Shown here: piece after piece, positions 16,541-25,210 of the stretch
How positions within the stretch are numbered: the stretch's first letter is position 1
How the letters are laid out: each line of letters starts with the position of its first letter
NCBI GenBank assembly: GCA_946481025.1
Contig: CAMLNA010000006.1
Location: forward strand, 1-64,000
Reading direction: 5' to 3'
DNA: 64,000 nt
Source: an uncultured Rivibacter sp.
Lineage (GTDB): Bacteria > Pseudomonadota > Gammaproteobacteria > Burkholderiales > Burkholderiaceae
Made by a program: the position numbers and the translations under genes
Notes under the pieces: model-generated
The model's database searches: none
What the model was told of the DNA's origin: nothing
Seen by the model: only the letters and a program-made list of their open reading frames with translations

Positions 16541-17338
16541 TCAGCCTTGCGACGTGGCCGGCAGCCCCTGTTTCCACCGCGCTGCGAACGCAGCCACGGT
16601 GGCCTGCATCTCGCCGGCAGAGCCGGCAAGCAGCGCACGGGCCACGACCCGGGCACCAACGTCGCGCGCCAGCCGCTCCGCCGAAGGCGTGAGCTGGAGC
16701 GCGGGTTCCTTGAGCACGTAGCGGGTGACGCAGCGCGCGCAGTCCCGCAAGGTGTTGCCGGCCAGCACGACCTGCGCGCCCGAGGCGTCGGCCCCGAGTC
16801 CGCAGCGGTTGCGCTCGACGAACTCCCTGAAGCGCGGCGACTCGGTCATCACGACCACGCCGCGCACTGCGGCCGGCGTGGCCTGCGACGACTCCGCCAT
16901 GAAGCAGCGCGAGGTGTCGATCACGAGGCGCTGGCCGGGCACGTCGAAGTACAGCGGCTGCCCGAGCGGATCACCCAGCACCTGCGCGGCGCCGCTGGCG
17001 AGCCGGTGGTAGTCGGCCGTGTCGACATACACATGGTCGAACCGGCCCTTCAGGAAGAGGTTGATGTCGGGGCTGTGCAGCACGCCCCGGCCCTGCATGA
17101 GCTGGCCCAGGCGCAGCTGCAGTGCCTGGATGCTGAAGTAGCGCATCGTGAGCAGCGAGTCGCTGCAGTCGAGCACGCCGCTGGCGGCCTTCCAGATGGT
17201 GCCCATGCCGGCGTTGAGCTCTCTCACGCTCTCGCTGGGCAGGCCTTCTTCGCCCCGCACGACCGGGGGGTGCAGCATGGTGTGCGGCTTCAGCAGCAAG
17301 GCGCCACGCTCGGTGTTCGATTGAGCGACAGGTGGCAT
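16541..17338 (-). CDS. Unknown 265-residue protein in the Hrp regulon
   Basis: I do not recognise a family. The protein is mixed alpha/beta, soluble, with no signal peptide or membrane segment. Features seen: a predicted strand-rich centre (DHVYVDTADYHRL; GQPLYFDVPGQRLVIDTSRC), a two-cysteine segment TLRDCARCVTRYV near residue 205, and Ala-rich C-terminal helices. A PIP box lies 79 bases upstream of the start, and the needle-like gene follows 83 bases downstream. It could be an effector, a chaperone for the neighbouring needle-like protein or a regulatory protein; the sequence does not decide. Confidence 0.65.
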   Translation of the reverse strand: MPPVAQSNTERGALLLKPHTMLHPPVVRGEEGLPSESVRELNAGMGTIWKAASGVLDCSDSLLTMRYFSIQALQLRLGQLMQGRGVLHSPDINLFLKGRFDHVYVDTADYHRLASGAAQVLGDPLGQPLYFDVPGQRLVIDTSRCFMAESSQATPAAVRGVVVMTESPRFREFVERNRCGLGADASGAQVVLAGNTLRDCARCVTRYVLKEPALQLTPSAERLARDVGARVVARALLAGSAGEMQATVAAFAARWKQGLPATSQG

Positions 17339-17379
17339 CTCGTTCGTCTCCGTTTCGTCCAGTAACGCTGATGCATCGG

Positions 17380-17441
17380 AGCATCAAGCCATGTGCGGGG
17401 TGGCAAGTGCCCGCATGCGAAGTGCCATGAGCGCAAGCGAA
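17380..17441 (-). promoter_or_regulatory. PIP/hrp_II box of the 265-residue gene
   Basis: Minus-strand TTCGC-N15-TTCGC at 17417-17441. The hexamer 31 bases downstream (17380-17385) reads GATGCT, one mismatch from YANNNT. The box lies between two minus-strand genes, so 16541 and 15930 appear to form their own transcription unit. Confidence 0.85.
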
Positions 17442-17455
17442 ACCATGCGCGTACC

Positions 17456-17944
17456 TCAGTGGAGGACAGCCTGCGTGCCGCCCGTGGCGGCCTCGCCGTG
17501 CAGCAGCGCCTGCAGCATGACCATGCCGACGCCGCCGGCGAGGTCCAGCGCCGTGACGGCATCGCGCGCGTCGTCGATCCATGCGACCGACTCGATCTGC
17601 AGCAGCCCTTCCGGGGAGGTGCCCAGGTACCAGCCGAGTTCGGCGAGCACCAGCGACTGCACGCTGAGCACCCGTTGCACCTCGGCGCCCATCACCTCGG
17701 CGCTCGACAGCGGCAGCAGCGTTTCAGTGCGCACCGCCGGCTTGCCGTCCATCAGCTGCAGGCGGCACATGAGCCCGGCCGGTCCGGTGATCAGGCGCGG
17801 GGCAACGAGCCCGGCACCCTGTGCGGGCGACAGGCCCAGGTGCATGGCCAGCTGCGAGAGAAAGTCGATCTGCGCCGTGGTCAGCGGCGGCAACGCAGCA
17901 GGAGCAACTCGCTTGCTTGCGACTGCGGCGGTGGCTTGTTCCAT
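17456..17944 (-). CDS. T3SS chaperone-like protein
   Basis: A 162-residue soluble protein. Its plan is that of class I T3SS chaperones: helix, a beta-rich middle (LITGPAGLMCRLQLMDGKPAVRTETLLPL) and a C-terminal helix (DAVTALDLAGGVGMVMLQALLHG). It lies downstream of hrcT in the hrpB7 operon. It could be an HpaB-type general chaperone or a dedicated one; the gene at 26800 is the better positional match for HpaB. Start was set at MEQATAAV, followed closely upstream by AGGAGGC. Confidence 0.65.
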   Translation of the reverse strand: MEQATAAVASKRVAPAALPPLTTAQIDFLSQLAMHLGLSPAQGAGLVAPRLITGPAGLMCRLQLMDGKPAVRTETLLPLSSAEVMGAEVQRVLSVQSLVLAELGWYLGTSPEGLLQIESVAWIDDARDAVTALDLAGGVGMVMLQALLHGEAATGGTQAVLH

Positions 17945-18036
17945 CAATAGGCCTCCTTTGCGGACGATTGCAAGCGTATGAAACGAATTGCTGCGTGCTG
18001 TAGTGGAATGCGCAGCGCTCGACTGCACGGCGAAGC

Positions 18037-18870
18037 TCAACGCGAGGGCGGCTGCAGCCACACGGTGAGGTCGCGCGCCATCGACTGCAGCGCGAGCTGC
18101 GGCTTCACCTGTTCGAAGAACACGGCCACCAGCATCACCAGCATGAGCAGGGCGACCGCGCCCTTGATGGGCTGCCCGAGGTTGTTGGGCTCCAGCTTGT
18201 CGGCCGTCTTGGCGATGAGACCGATGCCCACGTCGATGAGCAGCAGCACCATCACGACGGCGCTCGAGATCTTGACCACCGCCTGCATGTAGTTGGACAC
18301 CTGCACCTGCAGGAAGCGTTCGAGCAGCTGCGACCACTCGGGCATCAGCTTGTCCAGCGGCCACCAGTGGTACGACTCGAACAGCAGGCCCACCAGGACG
18401 ATCATGCCGCCCAGCAGGTAGAAGCCGCAGATCGCCAGCTGCGACAGCAGGTTGCCCACCGGCGTGCTCTGCTCGCCGGAGAGCGGGTTGGTCTGCTGCA
18501 CGTTGTTGTAGCCGGCCTGGTTGTCGATCATCACGCCCACGCCTTCGGCGATCCAGAAGACGGTGGAGATCGCATAGCCCAGCAGCAGGCCGATGAGGCC
18601 TTCCTTGGCGATCATGGCCAGCAGCGTGATGGTGGGCACGTTGTCCACCACGTGCAGCGGCTGCCCCGCCGCGATGAAGATGCCGATGGTGAGCGCGATG
18701 CCGTTGCGCACCACGCCCTGCAGCAGCTGGTCGTTGGTGACCGGCAGCACCAGCATCGCCACGTAGCCGCGCAGGCTGCACAAAGCCAGCAGCGTGAGCA
18801 GGCTCTTGGCCGATTCGCCGAGGTGGATCAGCGCTTCGGTGCCGGCCAGCGGATCGCCTGCGACCGCCAT
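18037..18870 (-). CDS. hrcT: T3SS export apparatus protein HrcT (SctT)
   Basis: A 277-residue polytopic inner-membrane protein of the export gate, homologous to FliR. Several hydrophobic helices are clear (GIALTIGIFIAAGQPL, LLSQLAICGFYLLGGMIVLVGLLF, GAVALLMLVMLVAVFF). The loop AEGVGVMIDNQAGYNNVQQTNPLSGEQSTPVGNLLSQL is the SctT signature. It starts one base after hrpB7. Flagellar FliR is not in this window. Confidence 0.95.
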   Translation of the reverse strand: MAVAGDPLAGTEALIHLGESAKSLLTLLALCSLRGYVAMLVLPVTNDQLLQGVVRNGIALTIGIFIAAGQPLHVVDNVPTITLLAMIAKEGLIGLLLGYAISTVFWIAEGVGVMIDNQAGYNNVQQTNPLSGEQSTPVGNLLSQLAICGFYLLGGMIVLVGLLFESYHWWPLDKLMPEWSQLLERFLQVQVSNYMQAVVKISSAVVMVLLLIDVGIGLIAKTADKLEPNNLGQPIKGAVALLMLVMLVAVFFEQVKPQLALQSMARDLTVWLQPPSR

Positions 18871-18871
18871 G

Positions 18872-19390
18872 TCAAGCCGCCTCGGCGTGTGCGGCGGCAG
18901 CGCGCTGCGCAGCCAGCAGGCGCGCCACCGAGGCCTCTTCGGCCTCTTCGTCCTGCTGGTCGTCCTGCTCCAGCTGGATGGCCTGCAGTGCGGCTTCGAG
19001 CCGCTGCCTGCAACTGTCGAGCTGGCGTTCGCCGCGCTGGCGCGCCGCCTGCGCGGCCTTCAGCTGCTGGCGCGCCGCCTCGACCTGCTGCTCGGCCTGC
19101 CGCACCCGGCGGGTCGCGGCCACGGTCAGCTGCTCGGCGTCGGCCAGCAGGTGCTGCAGCGTCACCACGTCGCTGGCGCGGAACCCCTGGGTCGCCGAGG
19201 CCATGCCGATCAGCTTGTCGCGCTGCGCCTCTTCCTCGGCCCGGCAGCGGGCTTCGTCTTCGCTCACCCTCGACAGGTTGTCGACTTGTTCACGCAGCTG
19301 CTGGCGGCATGCGTTGAGCGCCTCGTCGAGCTGGCCGAGGCGGCGCTCCTTCAGCTTGACGAGCGTGCGCCAGCCCTTGGGGGTACTCAT
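18872..19390 (-). CDS. hrpB7: T3SS central stalk protein HrpB7 (SctO, FliJ-like)
   Basis: A 172-residue coiled-coil protein, nearly all helix, rich in Ala, Gln, Arg and Glu (AEQLTVAATRRVRQAEQQVEAARQQLKAAQAARQRGERQL). SctO/FliJ proteins project into the ATPase ring. In Xanthomonas hrpB7 sits between hrcN and hrcT; here hrpB7-hrcT keep their adjacency but have moved away from hrcN. It is the first gene behind the promoter at 19434. Start at MSTPKG. Confidence 0.85.
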   Translation of the reverse strand: MSTPKGWRTLVKLKERRLGQLDEALNACRQQLREQVDNLSRVSEDEARCRAEEEAQRDKLIGMASATQGFRASDVVTLQHLLADAEQLTVAATRRVRQAEQQVEAARQQLKAAQAARQRGERQLDSCRQRLEAALQAIQLEQDDQQDEEAEEASVARLLAAQRAAAAHAEAA

Positions 19391-19433
19391 GGTGGTTCCT
19401 GCTGCTGCGCCGGTGGATTCACCGGCAGCGGCC

Positions 19434-19495
19434 AGCATGGACCGCGGCTTCGCCGGCCGGCGGCGGACATGCGAACGCAGGCATGCCGTTGCGAA
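19434..19495 (-). promoter_or_regulatory. PIP/hrp_II box and -10 of the hrpB7-hrcT operon
   Basis: Minus-strand TTCGC-N15-TTCGC at 19471-19495 with CATGCT (YANNNT) at 19434-19439, 31 bases downstream. Both elements match consensus. The rest of the 263-base gap to the divergent binding-protein gene shows no plus-strand box. Confidence 0.92.
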
Positions 19496-19653
19496 CGTCG
19501 CGTGCCTGTCGAAAAAGGCACGCTTTCCGGCGGCGCCTCGGCGCCGACATAAGTTCGTCAAACGTTGGTCATGCGGGCCGCGGCGGCATCTTTGATCATG
19601 GTCAAGCCGATCTTGCGGAGCAGGACGGCCGGCTCCACGAAACGAGATACACC

Positions 19654-20793
19654 ATGCGCCAGCAGCTTCTATCGTCATTCTTCCTCGCAGCCCTTCTTGC
19701 GGCCGCCCCACCCGCCGCGACGGCCAAGGACAAGGTCTCTGGCGACACCATCGTGATCGGCCAGTCGGCGCCGTTCTCCGGCCCCTCCGCCCAGCTGGGC
19801 ATGGACTTCAACCGCGGCGCGCGCGTGTACTTCCAGTCGGTGAACGACAACGGCGGCGTGAACGGCCGCAAGATCGAGCTGCGCGCCAAGGACGACAGCT
19901 ACGACCCCCGACAGACCGTCAAGAACACCACCGAGTTCCTGGAGGACGGCCGCGTCGTCGCGCTGTTCGGCTACGTCGGCACGACGACCTCGATGGCCGC
20001 CCTGCCCCTGGTCAACGCCGCGCACGTGCCGTTCTTCGCACCGGCATCTGGAGCCGAGGTGTTTCGCCGCCCGCTGAATCGCAACGTGTTCAACGTGCGC
20101 GCCAGCTACCAGGACGAGGCGGACTACATCGTCGACCAGCTCACCGTCACCGGCATCAAGAACATCGCGGTCTTCTACCAGCACGATGCCTACGGCGAAG
20201 CCGGCCTGGACGCCATGACCAAGGCACTGACCAAGCGCGGCAGCAAGGTGCACGCCTCCGCGTCGGAGGAGCGCCACAGCACGGAAGTGGCAGCCTCGGC
20301 CAAGAGCCTGCTGGCGGCCAAGCCCGGCGCGGTGGTGCTGGTCAGCACCTACGGCTCGGCGGCCGCCCTCATCAAGGAGATGCGCCATGCGGGCTATGGC
20401 GGTCAGTTCGTCAGCATGTCGTACGTGGGCGGCAATGCGCTGGCCGACGCGCTGGGCCATGCCGGCGTGGGCGTCATCGTCTCGGAGATCGTGCCCTTCC
20501 CCTGGGGCGAGTCCACGCCGCTGCAGCGCGAGTACGGCAAGGCCATGCAGAAAGCCGGTGAAGTGCGCCTGAGCTTCGGCTCCATGGAAGGCTATCTCGC
20601 CGCCAAGACGCTGGTCGAAGGGCTGCGCCGCGCCGGACCCGACCTCACCCGCGCCAAGCTGATCACGGCGCTGGAGACCCTGTCGAACTGGGACGCCGGC
20701 GGCCCGCGCATCTCGTTCTCGCCGGACAGCCGCACCGGCTCGCATTTCGTCGAGATGACGATGATCGGCACCGGCGGCCGCTTCGTGCACTGA
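19654..20793 (+). CDS. ABC-type periplasmic binding protein, branched-chain amino acid (LivK) family
   Basis: A 379-residue periplasmic type I solute-binding protein. A signal peptide ends near AAPPAATA. IVIGQSAPFSGPSAQLGMDFNRGARVYFQSVNDNGGVNGRKIEL is the standard opening, and ALFGYVGTTTSMAALPLVNAAHVPFFAPASGAE the ligand-pocket region. Family ligands are branched-chain amino acids, amides or aromatic compounds; the ligand here is open. No permease or ATPase gene is next to it, so it is an orphan. There is no PIP box on its strand. Confidence 0.9.
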   Translation: MRQQLLSSFFLAALLAAAPPAATAKDKVSGDTIVIGQSAPFSGPSAQLGMDFNRGARVYFQSVNDNGGVNGRKIELRAKDDSYDPRQTVKNTTEFLEDGRVVALFGYVGTTTSMAALPLVNAAHVPFFAPASGAEVFRRPLNRNVFNVRASYQDEADYIVDQLTVTGIKNIAVFYQHDAYGEAGLDAMTKALTKRGSKVHASASEERHSTEVAASAKSLLAAKPGAVVLVSTYGSAAALIKEMRHAGYGGQFVSMSYVGGNALADALGHAGVGVIVSEIVPFPWGESTPLQREYGKAMQKAGEVRLSFGSMEGYLAAKTLVEGLRRAGPDLTRAKLITALETLSNWDAGGPRISFSPDSRTGSHFVEMTMIGTGGRFVH

Positions 20794-20818
20794 CGGCCGC
20801 AGCGTTCACACCCTGCCG

Positions 20819-21478
20819 TCAATGCAACGGCGGGTTGGCGGCCGTGCTCTCGACCGCGGCGACCCACGGCAGCAGGCTCGAACGCAAGTCCCGCGGCAGC
20901 ATGCGCCTTGCAATGGTCTGCGCCAGCCCGCTCGGGGCTTCGCGCAGCCCTCGCCAGCCACCGCCCTGCAACGCGATCAGCGCGTTCTCCACCACGGACA
21001 AGGTCTGCGGGTTCATGCGCCCCACTGACAACAACGCGGAAACCAGGCTGCGGCGAGCCGCCTGCATCGCCTCGTCGAGCGGCCGGTCGTTGGCGCGGCG
21101 GCTGGTGCAGGCCTGCAGCGTCCAGCCCGACAGGCAGGCGGCGATGGACTCGCGCGAACGCGGCACCACGGCGAAGGCCCCGTTTCGACGCGCCCACAGG
21201 GCCTGCGTGGGGTGCACGTGGCTCGACAGCAGGAACAGCAGCACCTGCGGATCCTCGGACCGCAACTGCCGCGCCAGCTGTGTGCCGGTGGTTCCGCAGG
21301 GCAACGGCGCGAAGTCGGCGACGACCCGCGTGTGCCGCCGCCCGCGCCACAGCCGCAGGCCTTCTTCGGCAGACGTCGCGACGTCCGCCCAGTCGATTTC
21401 GCCCGGCGCGACCTCGCGCGTGACCAGGAGCGCCCTGGTCACCACCGCTGCCGAGCCGTTTGTCTGCTTGTCCACCAT
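20819..21478 (-). CDS. Degenerate receiver-like protein in the Hrp regulon
   Basis: A 219-residue protein with a CheY-like layout at residues about 12-115: RALLVTREV (strand 1), HTRVVADFAPLPCG (strand 3 with an Asp where the phosphoacceptor would be), VLLFLLSSH (strand 4) and GAFAVVPRS (strand 5). The acidic pair after strand 1 is missing and the conserved Lys is Arg, so normal phosphorylation is unlikely. The C-terminal 90 residues are helical without a recognised DNA-binding motif. A consensus PIP box and -10 precede it, an unusual place for a signalling protein; a regulator or an effector are both possible. Confidence 0.75.
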   Translation of the reverse strand: MVDKQTNGSAAVVTRALLVTREVAPGEIDWADVATSAEEGLRLWRGRRHTRVVADFAPLPCGTTGTQLARQLRSEDPQVLLFLLSSHVHPTQALWARRNGAFAVVPRSRESIAACLSGWTLQACTSRRANDRPLDEAMQAARRSLVSALLSVGRMNPQTLSVVENALIALQGGGWRGLREAPSGLAQTIARRMLPRDLRSSLLPWVAAVESTAANPPLH

Positions 21479-21526
21479 GTCGCGTCGAGAAGTCGCGCCC
21501 GCACGAGGTGCAGGCTCATGCAGGCC

Positions 21527-21588
21527 ATCGTGAACAAGAACGAGCCGCCCCGCTCGCCCGCGGGCGAAGCCGCGGCCACGGCCGCGAA
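21527..21588 (-). promoter_or_regulatory. PIP/hrp_II box and -10 of the receiver-like gene
   Basis: Minus-strand TTCGC-N15-TTCGC at 21564-21588 and CACGAT (YANNNT) at 21527-21532, separated by exactly 31 bases. The start codon of the receiver-like gene is at 21478, giving a leader of about 40 bases. Confidence 0.92.
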
Positions 21589-21712
21589 CGGTCGGCAGGG
21601 GTGCCCCGCATCGGACCGTCATGAATTCGTCGGAGAAACAGCAAGCTTGCCGCGCCAAGCCGCCGCAACATTGCCGGCCATCCAGCAACCGCCATCGATG
21701 TAGAGGAAGGCC

Positions 21713-24211
21713 GTGGAGACACAACGCTTGAGGAGACGCCGCATCAGCTGGTCGATCGGCCTGGTCGCGCGAGTCGCCCTGATGTCGCTGCTGGTGCAGG
21801 CGATCCATGCCAGGGCGTCGGCCGCGCAGCCGGCGCAGGCGCTGGACCTCGAGGTCGGCAGCGGCCCGGTGGCGAGCGCGCTGCTCGAGATCGGCCAGCG
21901 CTACGGCGTGATCATCTCCTTCCAGCCCGACCTCGTGGAAGGCTGCCGCACCGCGGCGCTGCGCGGGCGCTATACGCTCGGCCAGGCGCTGGCCGCAACG
22001 CTTCGCAGCAGCGACCTCGCGGCCGACATTGCGCCCGAGGGGATCGTCACCGTCAAACGGGTGACCGATGCCAAGGCGGCGGCTACCGAGGCGCCGCACA
22101 CGGCGCCTTTGCCGGTCCAGGCTGAACCCGCGGGTCTTCAGGACGCCGGCGCGCCGCGCACGGTCGAACTGCAGAAGGTGACCTTGCATGCCAAGGCCAC
22201 CTTTGATTCCGATGGTGATGAAAACGGTTTCATGCCGTCCGTGAGCGACGTGGCCACGCTGCACGACATGCCGCTGTCACGCGTGCCGCAGGCTGTGTCG
22301 GTGATCACGCAGGACATGCTGGCCGCGTCGCAGGCGCGCACGCAGATCGAAGCGCTCGGCTACGCGACGGGTGTCAGTTCGTTCGGCGGCGGTACGTGGG
22401 GGTTCGAGTCGGCGATCAGGGTCCGCGGCTTCCCGGCGCCGCTCCTGCTGTCGGGCCTGAGCTCGTATCGCAGTGCCGTGCCCGTGGAAAGCGCAGCCAT
22501 CGAGCGCATCGAAGTGCTCAAGGGACCCAGCGGCGCGGTCGGCGGCGTCACCGGAGAAGACGGCCGCGGCGGGGTCATCAACATCGTTCGCAAGCGACCC
22601 TATGCGCGCCAGGAGCCGAGCGCGGCGCTGCTGGTCGATTCCCGCGACGGCGGCACGCTGCACGCGAATGCCGACGTGGGCGGCGGCGAAGGAGAAGCGC
22701 TGTGGCGGCTGGTCGGTTACGGCTCGCGCGGCCGAGACGGCGCCCGCGCCGATGGCGTCGAGCCGCTCCATGCCGAGGGCATGCTGGGCAGCATGAGCCA
22801 CCGCACGGCCGGCTACTCGGCCACGCTGACCGTGCAGCACGAGCGGCGGCGCGACCCGCCCCCCGGATCGGCCAGGACGCACGTCGACCAGGACACCTCC
22901 ACCTACGAGATCTCGCCGGAGGAAAGGGCGCTGCTGTCCCGCGACGACGGCCGCAGGTCACGCGTGGACGATGCCGAGCTGGACGTGCAATGGCGCCTGT
23001 CGGACCGGTGGCAGATGCGTGCGCGGACACGCTGGGAACGCGCGGGGTTCGACATGAGCACCTACCTGTACACGAGCGAAGTCCAGTCGGTGCAGATGGA
23101 GCGCATGGCAGTCAAGGCACGGTCGAAGTCCTGGCGCTGGAGCCTGCTCGGCGACCTGCAGACCGGCCCCGTCAAGCACAAGCTGCTGCTGGCGACCGAC
23201 CTGCAGCATCGCCGCGAGTCGCTGCGCTACACGAACGCGATCTGGTACGTGGACTCCGCAACCTTTGCGCCGGGGCAAACGGCGCTCGCGGACGCGCCGG
23301 ACGACGGCTCCCTCGAACTGATGGACCTCGGAGAGATCTTCAGGTCCGAGCGGGGCGTGATGCTGCAGGACCAGCTGCGCTTCGGTGACGCGACCGTTCG
23401 CCTGGCGCTGCGGCGCTCACGCTACCGGGACACGCAGTTCGGCCTGCCGGACGAGCGCAAGCTGGCCGGGCGCAGCTGGGACGCAGGCGCCAGCTACCGG
23501 CTGCTGCCGGACGTGACGGTGTATGCAGGAGCGCAGGCGGCCATCGAAGCCAGCCTCTACGCCGGGCAGGACGTCGAAAACTTCGCGGTGCCTCCCGGCA
23601 AGTCGCAACAGCAACAGGTGGGCGCGAAGATCGACCTGGGCGACGCCCTGGCGTTCACGCTGGAGGCCTATCGGCTGAGGCAGCACAACGCCCTGTACTT
23701 CACGGTCGATGAGGACAACGAGGCGCATCCCCGCCTGGTGCACGGCAAAACCTCCACCGGCATCGAGCTCGAACTCGCCGGGCGTGCCGGCGCGGCGCTG
23801 GACATCTCCATCGGCGTGAACCTGATGCGCACGCAGCAGCTGCAGGTCAGCGCCTCCAACCAGACCTACCGGTTCCCCATCCTGGCGGTGCCGCAGCGCT
23901 CGATGCATCTGCTGGCCGACTACCGCCTGCCGGCGAGCCTGGCCGACGGCATGAGCCTGGGGCTGGCATTGCGTGCGCAATCGGACAGCTGGATCATGGC
24001 GCCCGACCCCGACGGTGCTTCGCCGGGCTTGCGGGTCCCGGGCGGCGCGCGGCTGGACCTTTCCTGGACACGCCGCGACAGACATTGGTCGTTCGGCGTG
24101 ACGGTGCACAACGTGTTCGGCAGGCGGCTCTACAGCCCCACCCTCGACACCAACCTCGTGCCGGTGAGCAGCGAGCGCAGCGTCGGGCTGAGGCTGGGCT
24201 ACAGGGGGTAG
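21713..24211 (+). CDS. TonB-dependent ferric-siderophore receptor with STN signalling domain
   Basis: An 832-residue outer-membrane transporter. The GTG start has AGGAAGG five bases upstream. The signal segment is followed by an N-terminal STN domain at about residues 45-120 (LDLEVGSGPVASALLEIGQRYGVIISFQPDLV), which signals to a FecR-type regulator. The plug has DMPLSRVPQAVSVITQDML and IERIEVLKGPSGAVGGVTGEDGRGGVINIVRK. The barrel ends VHNVFGRRLYSPTLDTNLV...GLRLGYRG. With FecR and FecI downstream on the other strand it forms a cell-surface signalling set. The substrate is probably a hydroxamate or similar siderophore; not decidable here. Confidence 0.93.
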   Translation: METQRLRRRRISWSIGLVARVALMSLLVQAIHARASAAQPAQALDLEVGSGPVASALLEIGQRYGVIISFQPDLVEGCRTAALRGRYTLGQALAATLRSSDLAADIAPEGIVTVKRVTDAKAAATEAPHTAPLPVQAEPAGLQDAGAPRTVELQKVTLHAKATFDSDGDENGFMPSVSDVATLHDMPLSRVPQAVSVITQDMLAASQARTQIEALGYATGVSSFGGGTWGFESAIRVRGFPAPLLLSGLSSYRSAVPVESAAIERIEVLKGPSGAVGGVTGEDGRGGVINIVRKRPYARQEPSAALLVDSRDGGTLHANADVGGGEGEALWRLVGYGSRGRDGARADGVEPLHAEGMLGSMSHRTAGYSATLTVQHERRRDPPPGSARTHVDQDTSTYEISPEERALLSRDDGRRSRVDDAELDVQWRLSDRWQMRARTRWERAGFDMSTYLYTSEVQSVQMERMAVKARSKSWRWSLLGDLQTGPVKHKLLLATDLQHRRESLRYTNAIWYVDSATFAPGQTALADAPDDGSLELMDLGEIFRSERGVMLQDQLRFGDATVRLALRRSRYRDTQFGLPDERKLAGRSWDAGASYRLLPDVTVYAGAQAAIEASLYAGQDVENFAVPPGKSQQQQVGAKIDLGDALAFTLEAYRLRQHNALYFTVDEDNEAHPRLVHGKTSTGIELELAGRAGAALDISIGVNLMRTQQLQVSASNQTYRFPILAVPQRSMHLLADYRLPASLADGMSLGLALRAQSDSWIMAPDPDGASPGLRVPGGARLDLSWTRRDRHWSFGVTVHNVFGRRLYSPTLDTNLVPVSSERSVGLRLGYRG

Positions 24212-24226
24212 CGCGGCCGGCGCCGC

Positions 24227-25174
24227 TCAGGCCGCCGAGATGGTGACCCAGTACTTCGTACGCTCGCTGATGCGCACGGGCTGCGTGCGCGCCAGGGCGC
24301 GCAGCGTGCTGTCGGTGTCGTCGAGCGAGAACACGCCGCTGACCTTGATGCGTGCCGCCTCGTCGTCCACGCGCAGCAGCCCGGGGCGGTAGTTCTGCAG
24401 CACGGCCACCAGCTCGCCCAGCGGCTCGTTGTTCATGACCACGATGCCGCGCGTCCAGAGATCTTCGGTGCCGCGCGCCGGCAGGATCTCGGGCCGTGTG
24501 CCGGCATGGAGCAGCAGTTGCTGACCGGTCGCCACCTGCACGCGGTCGCCTGAGGCCAGCGACGCGGTCACCTGCCCGCCGATGACGGTCAGCTTCGTCC
24601 GCGCTTCGAGCGCCTGCGCGACGAAGCGCGCGCCACTGGCCTGGAGCGACCCCTCGGGCGTGCGCACCACCAGCGCTGCCGCCTGGAGGGTCGTGTCGGC
24701 CAGCATGCGGCCGCGACGCAGGGTCACGATGCTCCCCGCGCCTGCATCGGCCGAGAAGTCCACGGCCGTGCGCGCATCGAGCACGAGCGAGCCGCCTTGC
24801 GGCAGCGGCGACTCGCGACGCTGGGCGATGCCGGTGCTTTCGTCGGCGGTGAAGTCGGACCGGCGCACGACCTGCCAGCCCAGCAGGCCGGCGGTGGCGC
24901 TCACGCCTGCGACCATGAAAGCGGAACGCAGTGCCGCGCGACGGCTGGCCCTCGACACCGCCCGGCCCATCACCTTGGACGACACGCCGCTCTGCTTGAG
25001 CTGCCGGACCGGCGCCAGCAGGCTGGCCATCCGGCGGCTGGCCTCGTCATGCCGCGGGTCGCTGGCGCGCCAGGCTTCGAAGGCGGCCTGGTCGGCGGCG
25101 CTGGCCTCGCCGGAGCGCAGCAGCACCATCCATTCGATGGCCTTCGCGAGGTTGGGATCGAGGACGCTACCCAC
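24227..25174 (-). CDS. fecR: FecR-family anti-sigma/sigma regulator
   Basis: A 315-residue bitopic inner-membrane protein that relays the STN signal to FecI. A GTG start is used. The cytoplasmic N-terminal DUF4880-type segment (IEWMVLLRSGEASAADQAAFEAWRASDPRHDEA) precedes a membrane helix (ALRSAFMVAGVSATAGLLGWQVV, about residues 80-102). The periplasmic FecR domain follows (VVRTPEGSLQASGARFVAQ), ending in an STN-like module (LVAVLQNYRPGLLRVDD). It is downstream of fecI and convergent with the receptor. Confidence 0.92.
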   Translation of the reverse strand: MGSVLDPNLAKAIEWMVLLRSGEASAADQAAFEAWRASDPRHDEASRRMASLLAPVRQLKQSGVSSKVMGRAVSRASRRAALRSAFMVAGVSATAGLLGWQVVRRSDFTADESTGIAQRRESPLPQGGSLVLDARTAVDFSADAGAGSIVTLRRGRMLADTTLQAAALVVRTPEGSLQASGARFVAQALEARTKLTVIGGQVTASLASGDRVQVATGQQLLLHAGTRPEILPARGTEDLWTRGIVVMNNEPLGELVAVLQNYRPGLLRVDDEAARIKVSGVFSLDDTDSTLRALARTQPVRISERTKYWVTISAA

Positions 25175-25210
25175 GGCAGATACTCCTTGTGCCTTGAGCG
25201 GTTGAGATGT

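Noticed and set aside
22277..24111. Minus-strand frames opposite the TonB receptor at 21713
   Set aside because: They lack family features and match the antisense of a clear receptor; no promoter or ribosome-binding site is seen.
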